From assembly GCA_902494465.1 (NCBI GenBank), contig CABUTH010000037.1, forward strand, positions 1 through 13,703: a DNA stretch of 13,703 bases, written 5' to 3'. Both the position numbers and the translations under genes were made by a program. Below are positions 6,213-13,698 of this stretch, piece by piece (the stretch's first letter is position 1; each line of letters begins with the position of its first letter). This DNA is from an uncultured Collinsella sp. Its GTDB lineage: Bacteria; Actinomycetota; Coriobacteriia; Coriobacteriales; Coriobacteriaceae. A model generated the notes under the pieces. That model was given only the letters and a program-made list of their open reading frames with translations, searched no databases and was not told the origin of the DNA.

Positions 6213-7250
6213 CTAAAGGCCGCCGTCCCAGTGCCGAATCACGAATTCTCGCAGGTCGTTCTGACGCTTTTGGAACGCTTCGCTTCGGTCGCACGTAAGG
6301 CCCATAGCGAGCGCGATGGCGTTCATCGCCCGGTGCAATTGCAGCTGATGGGCAAACTGAGTCCCGGTGAGGACGATTATCCTAAAGCCCAGCGCGCTCA
6401 GCACAGTCATACGCTCCGCATCCGACGCGCTGCGCTGTTTATCAAGATGGTCCGAGCCGTTGTATTCAATCCCCGTACCGCTCGCAGGAGCATATACGTC
6501 GATCTCGAAATACCCGGCCTTTGCGAGATACTTGAACTCGTTGGGAACATCGACCCGATGGTTGAGCTCGATCTTGGCGTATCCCAGCCCTCCCTGGGAA
6601 CGTTTTGCTACGACCATGATTGCGGTGGCCGTCTCCATAGGCGACCGCGCGCCATCGTGCACGCGCTTGAGCACGGCGACCGCGCGTATGGCCCCCTGAC
6701 GAGATCGGTTCTCATTGCAATAGGCAATCAAGTCGGCAACGGTATACCTCTGCCCCATCTCGATATAATCGCCTGTCGACAGATGATTCAAATGGTATCG
6801 GGCACAGATTTCGTAGCCATATTCCAGCTGCTCGGGTTCGCTCATCCACGAACCCGCTTGGACAAAGCACATGGCCTCATCAACCACCAGAAGGCCCTCT
6901 GCCACCTCGATAAGATGGCCTGGAGGTACCGGCGCCCCAAACACGTGGCACCTAAATCCAGCCGGCGTCGAGCGCTCAAAATCGAAGTTGACGAGCGTGT
7001 CGATATGATCGAGCTCTTCTCGTGGAATACCAAGCGAAACCAGATAGTCGATAACGATCCCAACTGCCGTTGAAGCCCTCAGCCCCTTGGCATCGAGCCC
7101 CAATTTGGGCAGGCTCGCGGTCGGCTCCGCCTCATCAGCAAGCGAGTCCTCATCGTATAGGCTGCTTGCTCGCGAGAGCGGCTCGGACGGGCGCGCCACG
7201 TTGTGGTACAGCCAGGCAGTCTTATGGGACAGGACGATCGGCAGGTCCAT
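6213..7250 (-). CDS. Hypothetical protein with DUF559/Vsr-like endonuclease-fold C-terminus
   Basis: This 345-residue protein has unknown function. It has no signal peptide or membrane segments. The C-terminal region follows the layout of DUF559/Vsr-like proteins of actinobacteria, some of which carry an AbiEi-type N-terminus. GARSPMET (200-207) is followed by a beta-strand with FEIDVYAP (Asp251), then GIEYNGSDH (Glu262, His268), a helix rich in charged residues, and ALGFRIIVLT (286-295). Asp251 and Glu262 are plausible metal ligands of a PD-(D/E)XK-type core, though a clear catalytic Lys is not obvious. The N-terminal 200 residues are not recognised; they include a Leu/Ala-rich helical stretch (about 58-80) and LVVDEAMCFVQ (121-131), where related proteins recognise DNA or a partner. 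ATG at 7250 follows GGAGGG at good spacing. The gene stands alone between two copies of a 65-bp hairpin repeat, which hints at a mobile or cassette-like unit. A role in defence or toxin-antitoxin biology is possible but not shown. Confidence 0.75.
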   Translation of the reverse strand: MDLPIVLSHKTAWLYHNVARPSEPLSRASSLYDEDSLADEAEPTASLPKLGLDAKGLRASTAVGIVIDYLVSLGIPREELDHIDTLVNFDFERSTPAGFRCHVFGAPVPPGHLIEVAEGLLVVDEAMCFVQAGSWMSEPEQLEYGYEICARYHLNHLSTGDYIEMGQRYTVADLIAYCNENRSRQGAIRAVAVLKRVHDGARSPMETATAIMVVAKRSQGGLGYAKIELNHRVDVPNEFKYLAKAGYFEIDVYAPASGTGIEYNGSDHLDKQRSASDAERMTVLSALGFRIIVLTGTQFAHQLQLHRAMNAIALAMGLTCDRSEAFQKRQNDLREFVIRHWDGGL

Positions 7251-7351
7251 GAGCCCTCCAATGGAGTCGGATAACCAACCTTATTCCCCTGCCCACGGGT
7301 CCGCACACCTTCGTGCGCAAGAAAGCGATTCCACCCGATTGAGTGGTAGAA

Positions 7352-7416
7352 AAACCATCACAACATTCGATGCTTTTCCCGATTTTGGCAAAAAACGTCG
7401 AATGTTGTGATGGTTT
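7352..7416. repeat. 65-bp hairpin repeat, copy 2 (before the nuclease-like gene)
   Basis: AAACCATCACAACATTCGA (7352-7370) pairs perfectly with TCGAATGTTGTGATGGTTT (7398-7416), a 19-bp stem. The 27-nt interior differs from copy 1 at two positions (T to C, and G to A), and both copies have the same orientation. On the minus strand it lies 49 bases after the stop of the downstream ABC exporter gene, as copy 1 lies after the nuclease-like gene. The two copies enclose 1,177 bp holding exactly one gene. Confidence 0.9.
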
Positions 7417-7465
7417 GAGGCGAGGCGAGAGGCACGGAAAGGTCAAAGCATCGTGCTCGAACGGG

Positions 7466-9364
7466 TTAATCCAACTCTTTTAAGCCATGCGCCAGTTGCC
7501 AGTACTCGCCGTTCTGGGCGAGCAACTCTTCGTGCGTGCCGCGCTCGATGATGCGGCCGTGTTCGAGGACCATGATGGCGTCGGCGTCGCGGACGGTAGA
7601 CAGGCGGTGCGCAATCATAAACGTGGTGCGGCCACGCATGATGCGGTCCATACCGCGCTCGATAAGCTTTTCGGTACGCGTGTCGATGCTCGAAGTGGCC
7701 TCGTCCAGGATGAGCACCGGCGGATCGGCCACGGCCACGCGCGCGATGGCGAGCAGCTGGCGCTGGCCCTGTGACAGGTTGGCGCCGTCGGCCGTGACCG
7801 GCGTGTCGTAGCCTCTAGGCAGGCGGCGGATAAACGAGTCGGCGCAGGCGGCCTCGGCAGCGGCACGCACCTCCTCGTCGGTCGCATCGAGCTTGCCAAA
7901 GCGGATGTTCTGCGCAATGGTGCCGCTAAACAGGTGCGTGTCCTGCAGCACAATGCCGAGCGACCCGCGCAGGCTGGCCTTGGCAATGTGCTTGACGTCG
8001 ATGCCGTCGTACGTGATCTCGCCGTCATCGACCTCGTAGAAACGGTTGATGAGGTTGGTGATGGTCGTCTTTCCGGCACCCGTCGAGCCCACAAACGCGA
8101 TCTTTTGCCCCGGCTTGGCAAACAGGTTGAGGTCCGTGAGCACACGGGTGCCCGGCACGTAGGAAAAGTCCACGGCATGGAAGCGCACGTCGCCGGCAAG
8201 CGGGACCAAGCCGCACATGAGCTCGGTGCCGTCGGCAGCCACCGCGCGGCCCGACTCATCAACGGCAGCCACATCATGCAGGTGCCCGTACGTGCCCACG
8301 CCCTGACCCTCGGGAATCTTCCATGCCCACGCGGCGTCGCCCGTCTGCACCAGCTCCACGCAGCCCTCGTCCACCTCGGGCTTAAGGTCCATGGCGGCAA
8401 ACAGGCGCTCGGCACCGGCCAACGCGTTGAGCAAGAAGTTGCCGAGCTGCGTAAACTGGTTGATGGGCATGGCCGCCTGGCGTACAAAGACCAGATAGCT
8501 CGCGAGCGCGCCCACGTCGGCGAGCCCCTTGATGCAGAGCATGCCGCCCGCCACCGCAACGATGGCGTAGTTGACATAGCCGATCACCACGGTCATGGGC
8601 ACCATGGAGTTGGCATAGCTCACGGCGGCGGTGCCGGTGCGGCGAAGCTCATCGTTGCGGCAGGTGAAGCCGGCGACATTCGCTGCCTCGTGGTTAAAGA
8701 CCTTGATGACCTTTTGGCCCGAAACCATCTCTTCGATATATCCGTCCAGGTCGCCAAGCGATGCCTGCTGGGCGGCAAAGAAGCGCTTAGAGCGCGCGCC
8801 CGAGTAGCGCGCATACAGCACAATGGCCGCATCGCACACGAGCGTGATAATCGTAAGCTGCCAGTTAAGGATGATGAGCATGGCCGTGGTGCCCACAACC
8901 TGAATGGCGGCCTGAATCACGTTGGCAAAGCTGTTGTTGAGCGCCTCGGAGACGGTGTCGACGTCGTTGGTGAAAAAGCTCATGATGTCGCCCGAGCGCG
9001 TGCTGTCAAAATAGCTGAGCGGCAGCGTCTGGATGTGCGCGAACAGGTCGCGGCGAATATCGGACACCACGCGTTGGGCCGCGCGCACCATGATCTGCGA
9101 GTAGCCCAGGGCCGAGAGCACACCCGCGGCGTAGATGATCGCCGTCAGGATGACCTGCCTAGCGAGCAGTTCCTCCCCGCCCGTGGCCAAACCGTTAACG
9201 ATGGGGCGCACCATGTAGGTGCCGGCGAGGCTCGCGATGGCGGCGACGGAGGCGAGCACGCCCACCGCGAGCAACGAGAACTTGGCATGCCCCATGTAGG
9301 AGAGCAAGCGGCGCACCGTGCGCTTGAGGTCGGCCGGGCGTGCTTGGGCTGCGGTCTTAGGCAT
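7466..9364 (-). CDS. ABC exporter half-transporter, canonical ATPase subunit (TM288/BmrD type)
   Basis: This 632-residue membrane half-transporter has an N-terminal six-helix domain (about 25-325) and a C-terminal ATPase domain (about 393-632). The ATPase has Walker A GSTGAGKTT (426-434), signature LSQGQ (530-534), Walker B LILDE with the catalytic Glu555, and the switch His586. In heterodimeric exporters such as TM287/TM288 and BmrCD, this set marks the subunit with the active catalytic site, and LSQGQ is typical of it. Its partner is encoded just upstream. Residues about 333-388 form an unusually long link between the two domains. I chose ATG at 9364, preceded by AAGGGGGTG; it overlaps the upstream stop by 8 bases, indicating translational coupling. 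An in-frame extension to 9613 lies inside the upstream gene and is not family-like. The substrate is unknown; drugs or lipids are likely. Confidence 0.93.
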   Translation of the reverse strand: MPKTAAQARPADLKRTVRRLLSYMGHAKFSLLAVGVLASVAAIASLAGTYMVRPIVNGLATGGEELLARQVILTAIIYAAGVLSALGYSQIMVRAAQRVVSDIRRDLFAHIQTLPLSYFDSTRSGDIMSFFTNDVDTVSEALNNSFANVIQAAIQVVGTTAMLIILNWQLTIITLVCDAAIVLYARYSGARSKRFFAAQQASLGDLDGYIEEMVSGQKVIKVFNHEAANVAGFTCRNDELRRTGTAAVSYANSMVPMTVVIGYVNYAIVAVAGGMLCIKGLADVGALASYLVFVRQAAMPINQFTQLGNFLLNALAGAERLFAAMDLKPEVDEGCVELVQTGDAAWAWKIPEGQGVGTYGHLHDVAAVDESGRAVAADGTELMCGLVPLAGDVRFHAVDFSYVPGTRVLTDLNLFAKPGQKIAFVGSTGAGKTTITNLINRFYEVDDGEITYDGIDVKHIAKASLRGSLGIVLQDTHLFSGTIAQNIRFGKLDATDEEVRAAAEAACADSFIRRLPRGYDTPVTADGANLSQGQRQLLAIARVAVADPPVLILDEATSSIDTRTEKLIERGMDRIMRGRTTFMIAHRLSTVRDADAIMVLEHGRIIERGTHEELLAQNGEYWQLAHGLKELD

Positions 9365-11186
9365 GACGCTCACCCCCTTCCAGGGGTGATCCGCCGGGGA
9401 CGGAGAAAAACGGATCGTTCGCGCAGCCATCGTCGCTGCCTCCGGCGGCGTCCGCGTTCCCCGCAAACTCCATCTGCGAGGCGTAAATCTCCTGGTAGAT
9501 GTTGTCGCCCGCCAGCAGTTCCTCGTGCGTGCCCACGCCGTGGACACGACCGTCGTCCAACACCACAATGCGATCGGCATCCATGACGCTCGCGATGCGC
9601 TGGGCGATGACAATCACCGTCGTATTGGGAATCCGAGCGATATGCTCGCGGATCTTGGCGTCGGTCGCCATATCGACCGCGCTGGTGGAGTCATCAAAAA
9701 TGAGCACGCGCGGATGCTTGAGCAGCGTGCGCGCGATGCACAGGCGTTGCTTCTGGCCACCCGAAACACCGGCGCCGCCTTGACCCAACTCGCCGTCCAG
9801 CCCGCCGATGCGATCCAGGAACTCGTCCACGCACGCCGCGCGGCAAGCCGCGAGGAGCTCATCGTCCGACGCCTGCGGATTGCCCCACTGCAGGTTCTCG
9901 CGCACGGTGCCCGTGAACAGCACATTCTTTTGCAACACAATGCCCACGGCATCGCGTAGGGTCGCGAGGTCGTAGTCGCGCACGTCGTGTCCGCCCACAA
10001 GCACGGCGCCTTCGGTGGCGTCGTACAGGCGCGCGATCTGCTGCACAAGCGAGCTCTTGCCCGAGCCCGTGCCGCCGAGGATGCCCACCGTCGAGCCGCT
10101 CTCGATGCGAAGGTCGATATGCTCGAGCACATCCTCGGCTGCATCCGCGCGGTATTTAAACGACACGTCGCGAAACTCGATACTGCCGTCCGCTGGTGCC
10201 GCAATCGCGAGATCTCCCGCAGGGTTGGCGATAAAGGGCTCCTCATCGAGCACCTCCGCGATACGGCCCACACTCGTAAGAGCGCGCGTGAGCAGCAAAA
10301 ACACGTTGGAAATCATCATGAGCGAGTTCATGATCAGCAGCACGTAGCTCATAAAGCCCGTGAGCGAGCCCACGCCCAAGCGACCTTCGATGATCATGCG
10401 ACCGCCAATCCACAGGATCGAGAGCGCAGCCACGTACATCGAGAGTTGGAACACCGGCAGATTGAGCACGGCGGTGCCGAAGGTCTTGGTCGCCGTGCCG
10501 GAGAGCTCGGTATTGACGGTGTCGAACTTGTCGCATTCGTGCTCGGCGCGCACGTAAGCCCTCACGGCGCGCACGGCGGTAAGGTCCTCTTGCACCACGC
10601 CGTTGAGGTGGTCCATCGAGGTCTGGAGTTGGCGGTAGAGCGGGCTCACGCGCACGGTAATGATACCAAGCACGATGGCGAGCATCGGCAGAATGACGGC
10701 AAAGACCGCCGCGAGCTCGCGCGAGAGCGCAAAAGCGTAGACGAGGCCCATGACCAGATTTACCGGCCCGCGCACCATGGGGCGGAAGCCGTTACCTACG
10801 GCGTTTTGAATCACGGTGATGTCGGTGGTCATGCGGGTGACAAGCGAGCTGGCGTCGTAGTTGTCCAGATTGCCAAAAGCGAGCGTCTGGATCTTGCGAT
10901 ACTCGGCCTCGCGCAGGTTAGCGCCCAGCCCCGAGGCGACGCGAGCAGACGTTCGTGCATAGCCCAAGCCAAGTACCAGCGAACATGCGGCGCATACCAA
11001 CATATACGTGCCCTGCAACAGCATGTAGTTGATGTCGCCCGCGGGCACGCCCACGTCGATGATATTTGCCATGATGACCGGGATAAACAGCTCGAGCGCC
11101 GTCTCGGCCGTCACAAAGAACACGCCGAGTATGGCATCGCGGCGGTATGCCCCCAGATAGGAAAACAGAATCTTGAGATTGCGCAC
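9357..11186 (-). CDS. ABC exporter half-transporter, degenerate ATPase subunit (TM287/BmrC type)
   Basis: This 609-residue membrane half-transporter is the first gene of the exporter operon. The membrane domain covers about 15-305 and the ATPase domain about 335-575. The ATPase has Walker A GTGSGKSS (372-379), Q-loop Gln419, signature VSGGQ (474-478) and Walker B VLIFDD. The usual catalytic Glu is Asp499, and the switch His is Gln529 (IAQRI). Both changes together are the known mark of the degenerate-site subunit in heterodimeric exporters, so this is not a damaged gene. A Gly/Asp-rich tail (about 575-609) follows the ATPase. The start is GTG at 11186, which gives a family-like N-terminus (MRNLKILFSYLGAYRRD); the ribosome site (GATGGGGATGA) is only fair. 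ATG at 11196 is out of frame. Transcription probably starts from the strong promoter at 11228-11255. Confidence 0.93.
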   Translation of the reverse strand: MRNLKILFSYLGAYRRDAILGVFFVTAETALELFIPVIMANIIDVGVPAGDINYMLLQGTYMLVCAACSLVLGLGYARTSARVASGLGANLREAEYRKIQTLAFGNLDNYDASSLVTRMTTDITVIQNAVGNGFRPMVRGPVNLVMGLVYAFALSRELAAVFAVILPMLAIVLGIITVRVSPLYRQLQTSMDHLNGVVQEDLTAVRAVRAYVRAEHECDKFDTVNTELSGTATKTFGTAVLNLPVFQLSMYVAALSILWIGGRMIIEGRLGVGSLTGFMSYVLLIMNSLMMISNVFLLLTRALTSVGRIAEVLDEEPFIANPAGDLAIAAPADGSIEFRDVSFKYRADAAEDVLEHIDLRIESGSTVGILGGTGSGKSSLVQQIARLYDATEGAVLVGGHDVRDYDLATLRDAVGIVLQKNVLFTGTVRENLQWGNPQASDDELLAACRAACVDEFLDRIGGLDGELGQGGAGVSGGQKQRLCIARTLLKHPRVLIFDDSTSAVDMATDAKIREHIARIPNTTVIVIAQRIASVMDADRIVVLDDGRVHGVGTHEELLAGDNIYQEIYASQMEFAGNADAAGGSDDGCANDPFFSVPGGSPLEGGERHA

Positions 11187-11227
11187 GCAGGTTCATCCCC
11201 CATCAAACGTTGTTCGCAAACCCACGT

Positions 11228-11255
11228 ATTATGGCGCGCTGTGTGGCAGTGTCAA
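11228..11255 (-). promoter_or_regulatory. Sigma70-type promoter of the ABC exporter operon
   Basis: On the minus strand, a perfect -35 box TTGACA (11255-11250) is followed after 16 bases by CATAAT (11233-11228), five of six -10 bases. The GTG start lies 41 bases downstream. No clear operator palindrome overlaps the promoter. The near-consensus boxes suggest steady expression, or repression by a site I cannot see. Confidence 0.72.
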
Positions 11256-11374
11256 GTGTTCCGAAATCGATTTCTGCAAGGCTAGTGCAGACGCCATGCT
11301 CACAGGGCACGCGCCCGTAGTCAATTGGAAATGAACGCGAGCGTGACTTTTTTGCCCCGCCGCCAACATGAACC

Positions 11375-11405
11375 TTGACTCTACAATCGTTGTAGGGTTT
11401 TCACT
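11375..11405 (+). promoter_or_regulatory. MerR-type promoter and operator of the MATE-merR operon
   Basis: TTGACT (11375-11380) is separated by 19 bases from TTCACT (11400-11405). Between them lies the palindrome CTACAA-TCG-TTGTAG (11381-11395), extendable as AC...GT one base further out on each side. A 19-20 bp spacer holding the operator is the hallmark of promoters activated by MerR-family proteins, which twist the DNA to realign the two boxes. An alternative -10, TACACT at 11405-11410, would imply a 24-bp spacer. The regulator is most likely the MerR protein encoded at 12850-13698. Confidence 0.72.
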
Positions 11406-11447
11406 ACACTGGTACGTAAACGACCCAAGCCAGAAAGCGCCCCGCCC

Positions 11448-12794
11448 ATGGAACACGACCTCACACGCGGCAATGTCCTTAAGACCATCGCGGTCTTTGC
11501 CCTGCCTTATATGCTCTCTTACTTTTTGCAGATGCTCTACGGCATGGCCGACCTGTACATGATGGGGCAGTTTAGCGGCGCCGCCGGCATCACCGCCGTG
11601 GGCAACGGCGCGCAGACGCTCTATATCATTACCGTGACGCTCGTGGGCCTGGCCATGGGAACGACGGTCATCGTCGGCCACGCCGTGGGCTCGCGTCGTT
11701 TCGATCGTGCCGAGACCGCCATCGGCAACACCATCACGCTCTTTATGGGTGTCTCAGTGGTGCTGGCCGCCATCTTGCTTGCGCTGTGCCCGCAAATCGT
11801 GACGCTCATTGGCACGCCGGCCGAGGCAGTCGAAGGCACCGCCGCCTACCTGCGCATCTGCTTTGTCGGCATTCCGTTTATCGCCGCGTACAACATTCTT
11901 TCGGCCATCTTTCGCGGGCTGGGCGATTCGCGCTCGCCCATGTACGTGATCGGCGTGGCGTGCATCATTAATATCGCGCTTGATTTTCTGTTTATCGGCC
12001 ACATGGGGCTCGGCCCCGTGGGCGCGGCTCTCGGCACGGTCATCGCGCAGACGGCGAGCGTGGCCCTCGCGCTCGTGTGGCTCAAGAGCCGCCGCACGAA
12101 CATCCACGTTAAGCGCAGCGACCTGCGCCCCCAGCCCGAGGTGCTCGGCAGCATCCTTAAGATCGGCGTGCCCGTAGCCGTGCAGGACGGCTGCATCCAG
12201 GTGGCGTTTATGTTTATCACCGTCATCGCCAACCACCGCGGCCTGGTCGACGCCGCCGCCGTGGGCCTGGTCGAGAAGATGATCAGCTTTTTGTTCATTG
12301 TGCCGAGTTCCATGGGTGCCACCGTCAGCGCGCTCACGGCGCAAAACGCCGGCGCAGGCAAGGGCGACCGCGCGCGTCAGGTGCTCAAGGATGCCATGAC
12401 CATCTCGGTGGTGTACGGCTGCCTGATCACGGCGCTGATGTGGCTGGTGGCGCCGGCGTTTATCGGCTTTTTTGCCAAGGACGCTGCAGTGGTCGCGGCC
12501 GGTACCGGCTATATGCGCAGCTATATTTTCGACGCGATTTTTGCCGGCATCCACATTTGCTTTAGCGGCTTTTTCGCTGCGTATGGCAAGAGCTACATCG
12601 GCTTTGCACACAACGTGCTGGCCGTGGCGCTCATTCGCGTGCCCGGTGCGTGGCTGCTGTCGAGCGCCTATTCCGACACACTGTTCCCCATGGGTATCGC
12701 CTCGCCGTGCGGATCGATTCTGTCGGCGGTCATTTGCGTTGTCGCGTTTACCGTGCTCAACCGCCGCGGAACTTTTGACAAGCTGGTGGCGTAG
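11448..12794 (+). CDS. MATE family multidrug efflux transporter
   Basis: This 448-residue inner-membrane protein is the usual length of MATE exporters, which expel drugs and other organic cations in exchange for Na+ or H+. The N-terminus MEHDLTRGNVLKTI and FALPYMLSYFLQMLYGMADLYMMGQF is characteristic of the NorM/DinF-like family. About twelve hydrophobic segments are present in two similar halves, the second starting near residue 235 (ILKIGVPVAVQDG). IFRGLGDSRSPM (about 162-173) is another family hallmark. ATG at 11448 gives the family N-terminus, but no good ribosome binding site precedes it, so translation may be modest. The gene starts 43 bases after the MerR-type promoter and is followed 55 bases later by the MerR regulator gene. 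Substrate preference cannot be read from the sequence. Confidence 0.94.
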   Translation: MEHDLTRGNVLKTIAVFALPYMLSYFLQMLYGMADLYMMGQFSGAAGITAVGNGAQTLYIITVTLVGLAMGTTVIVGHAVGSRRFDRAETAIGNTITLFMGVSVVLAAILLALCPQIVTLIGTPAEAVEGTAAYLRICFVGIPFIAAYNILSAIFRGLGDSRSPMYVIGVACIINIALDFLFIGHMGLGPVGAALGTVIAQTASVALALVWLKSRRTNIHVKRSDLRPQPEVLGSILKIGVPVAVQDGCIQVAFMFITVIANHRGLVDAAAVGLVEKMISFLFIVPSSMGATVSALTAQNAGAGKGDRARQVLKDAMTISVVYGCLITALMWLVAPAFIGFFAKDAAVVAAGTGYMRSYIFDAIFAGIHICFSGFFAAYGKSYIGFAHNVLAVALIRVPGAWLLSSAYSDTLFPMGIASPCGSILSAVICVVAFTVLNRRGTFDKLVA

Positions 12795-12849
12795 CGGGGC
12801 GACGCGAGCCTGGCACCCCTCCCCTGTTTTTAACGAAAGGAGCGATCCT

Positions 12850-13698
12850 GTGACCGACATGCCAAGCGAACACACCGAGGGCCTGCTCCGCATTGGCGAG
12901 GTGGCGCGCCTGCTCAATTTGAGCGTGGGCACACTGCGTCATTACGAGCAGATGGGGCTGTTAGAGCCGGCATATGTCGATCCGGCGAGTGGATACCGCT
13001 ACTACGGATCGCGGCAGCTCTCCACCCTCAACACCATCGGCAACCTGCGCGTTCTCGACTTGCCGCTGGCCCAGATTCGCGAGTTTGTCACTACGCGCGA
13101 TATGGATTTGATGCAACGGCAACTGACCAAGCAACAGGAGTTAATTGAGCACAGGCGGCGTGAGTTGGAGCGCATGTCGCGCAAGATTGACCAGCGACTT
13201 GCCTTGCTTCATGGCGCTTTGAATGCTGATCTCGACACCATTAGCGAAATCGAGGAACCCGAACTTCGCTGCGCCGCGCTGCACGAGCGCGTCAATCCCA
13301 CCGACGCCTATTCGCTGGGATGGCATATCCGCCAGCTTCAGCAGGGGCAGCACGAAACCTTTGCCTATCTGGGCAATCTGGGTGTGGGTATCGCGCCCGA
13401 ACGCCTGGCCGCCGGCGACTTTGACGGCTACGACGAGGTCTTTCTGCTGCTCGATGACACCGATGAGTACTTGGGCGACGTCGAGACACGGCCCGCCGCG
13501 CGCTGCCTAACCATAAGCTTCCGCGGCACGCACGGACAAGCAGCCCCGCGCTACGAGCGGCTGCTCAGCTATATGCGCGAACACAACCTGACGCCCGCCG
13601 GCCCCTCGCGCGAAATCGCCCTCATCGACGACATCATCAGCGACGACCCCACAACCTACGTGACGCAGATTACGGTGCCGGTCTCCCCAGCAAAGTAA
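12850..13698 (+). CDS. MerR family regulator with GyrI-like effector domain (BmrR-type layout)
   Basis: This 282-residue transcription factor has an N-terminal MerR winged-helix domain (about 13-82) that begins LRIGEVARLLNLSVGTLRHYE and includes GLLEPAYVDPASGYRYY. A long charged helix (about 85-122) should form the dimer coiled coil. The C-terminal part (about 138-279) resembles the GyrI-like or BmrR-type ligand-binding domain, which binds bulky, often cationic drugs. BmrR-like proteins activate drug efflux genes. The start is GTG at 12850, with AAAGGAG seven bases upstream; the in-frame ATG at 12859 is too far from that site. It follows the MATE gene in the same direction, and the MATE promoter holds a fitting operator. 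It therefore probably activates MATE and its own expression when drug is bound. The gene is complete and ends five bases before the window edge. Confidence 0.92.
   Translation: MTDMPSEHTEGLLRIGEVARLLNLSVGTLRHYEQMGLLEPAYVDPASGYRYYGSRQLSTLNTIGNLRVLDLPLAQIREFVTTRDMDLMQRQLTKQQELIEHRRRELERMSRKIDQRLALLHGALNADLDTISEIEEPELRCAALHERVNPTDAYSLGWHIRQLQQGQHETFAYLGNLGVGIAPERLAAGDFDGYDEVFLLLDDTDEYLGDVETRPAARCLTISFRGTHGQAAPRYERLLSYMREHNLTPAGPSREIALIDDIISDDPTTYVTQITVPVSPAK

Noticed and set aside
5934..7073. A 379-codon plus-strand frame covering most of the nuclease-like gene
   Set aside because: It overlaps the moaA start and one of the hairpin repeats. The minus-strand frame has a proper SD and a protein pattern matching a known family, so the plus frame is a shadow.
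7934..9586. A 550-codon plus-strand frame (and a 432-codon frame at 9987-11285) opposite the ABC genes
   Set aside because: Both are antisense to well-defined ABC transporter genes and their products are repetitive and rich in His, Arg and Gly, without domains.
9365..9613. An N-terminal extension of the second ABC subunit to 9613
   Set aside because: The added 83 residues lie wholly inside the first subunit's gene, do not resemble an ABC N-terminus, and the ATG at 9364 has a strong SD.
11187..11374. A small gene or structured RNA in the gap between the ABC operon and the MATE gene
   Set aside because: Apart from the two promoters I found no frame with an SD and no convincing fold. The minus-strand frame beginning at 11681 is antisense to MATE.
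12472..12849. An upstream extension of the MerR regulator starting at 12472
   Set aside because: It overlaps the MATE gene in another frame. The GTG at 12850 has an ideal SD and gives the usual MerR N-terminus.
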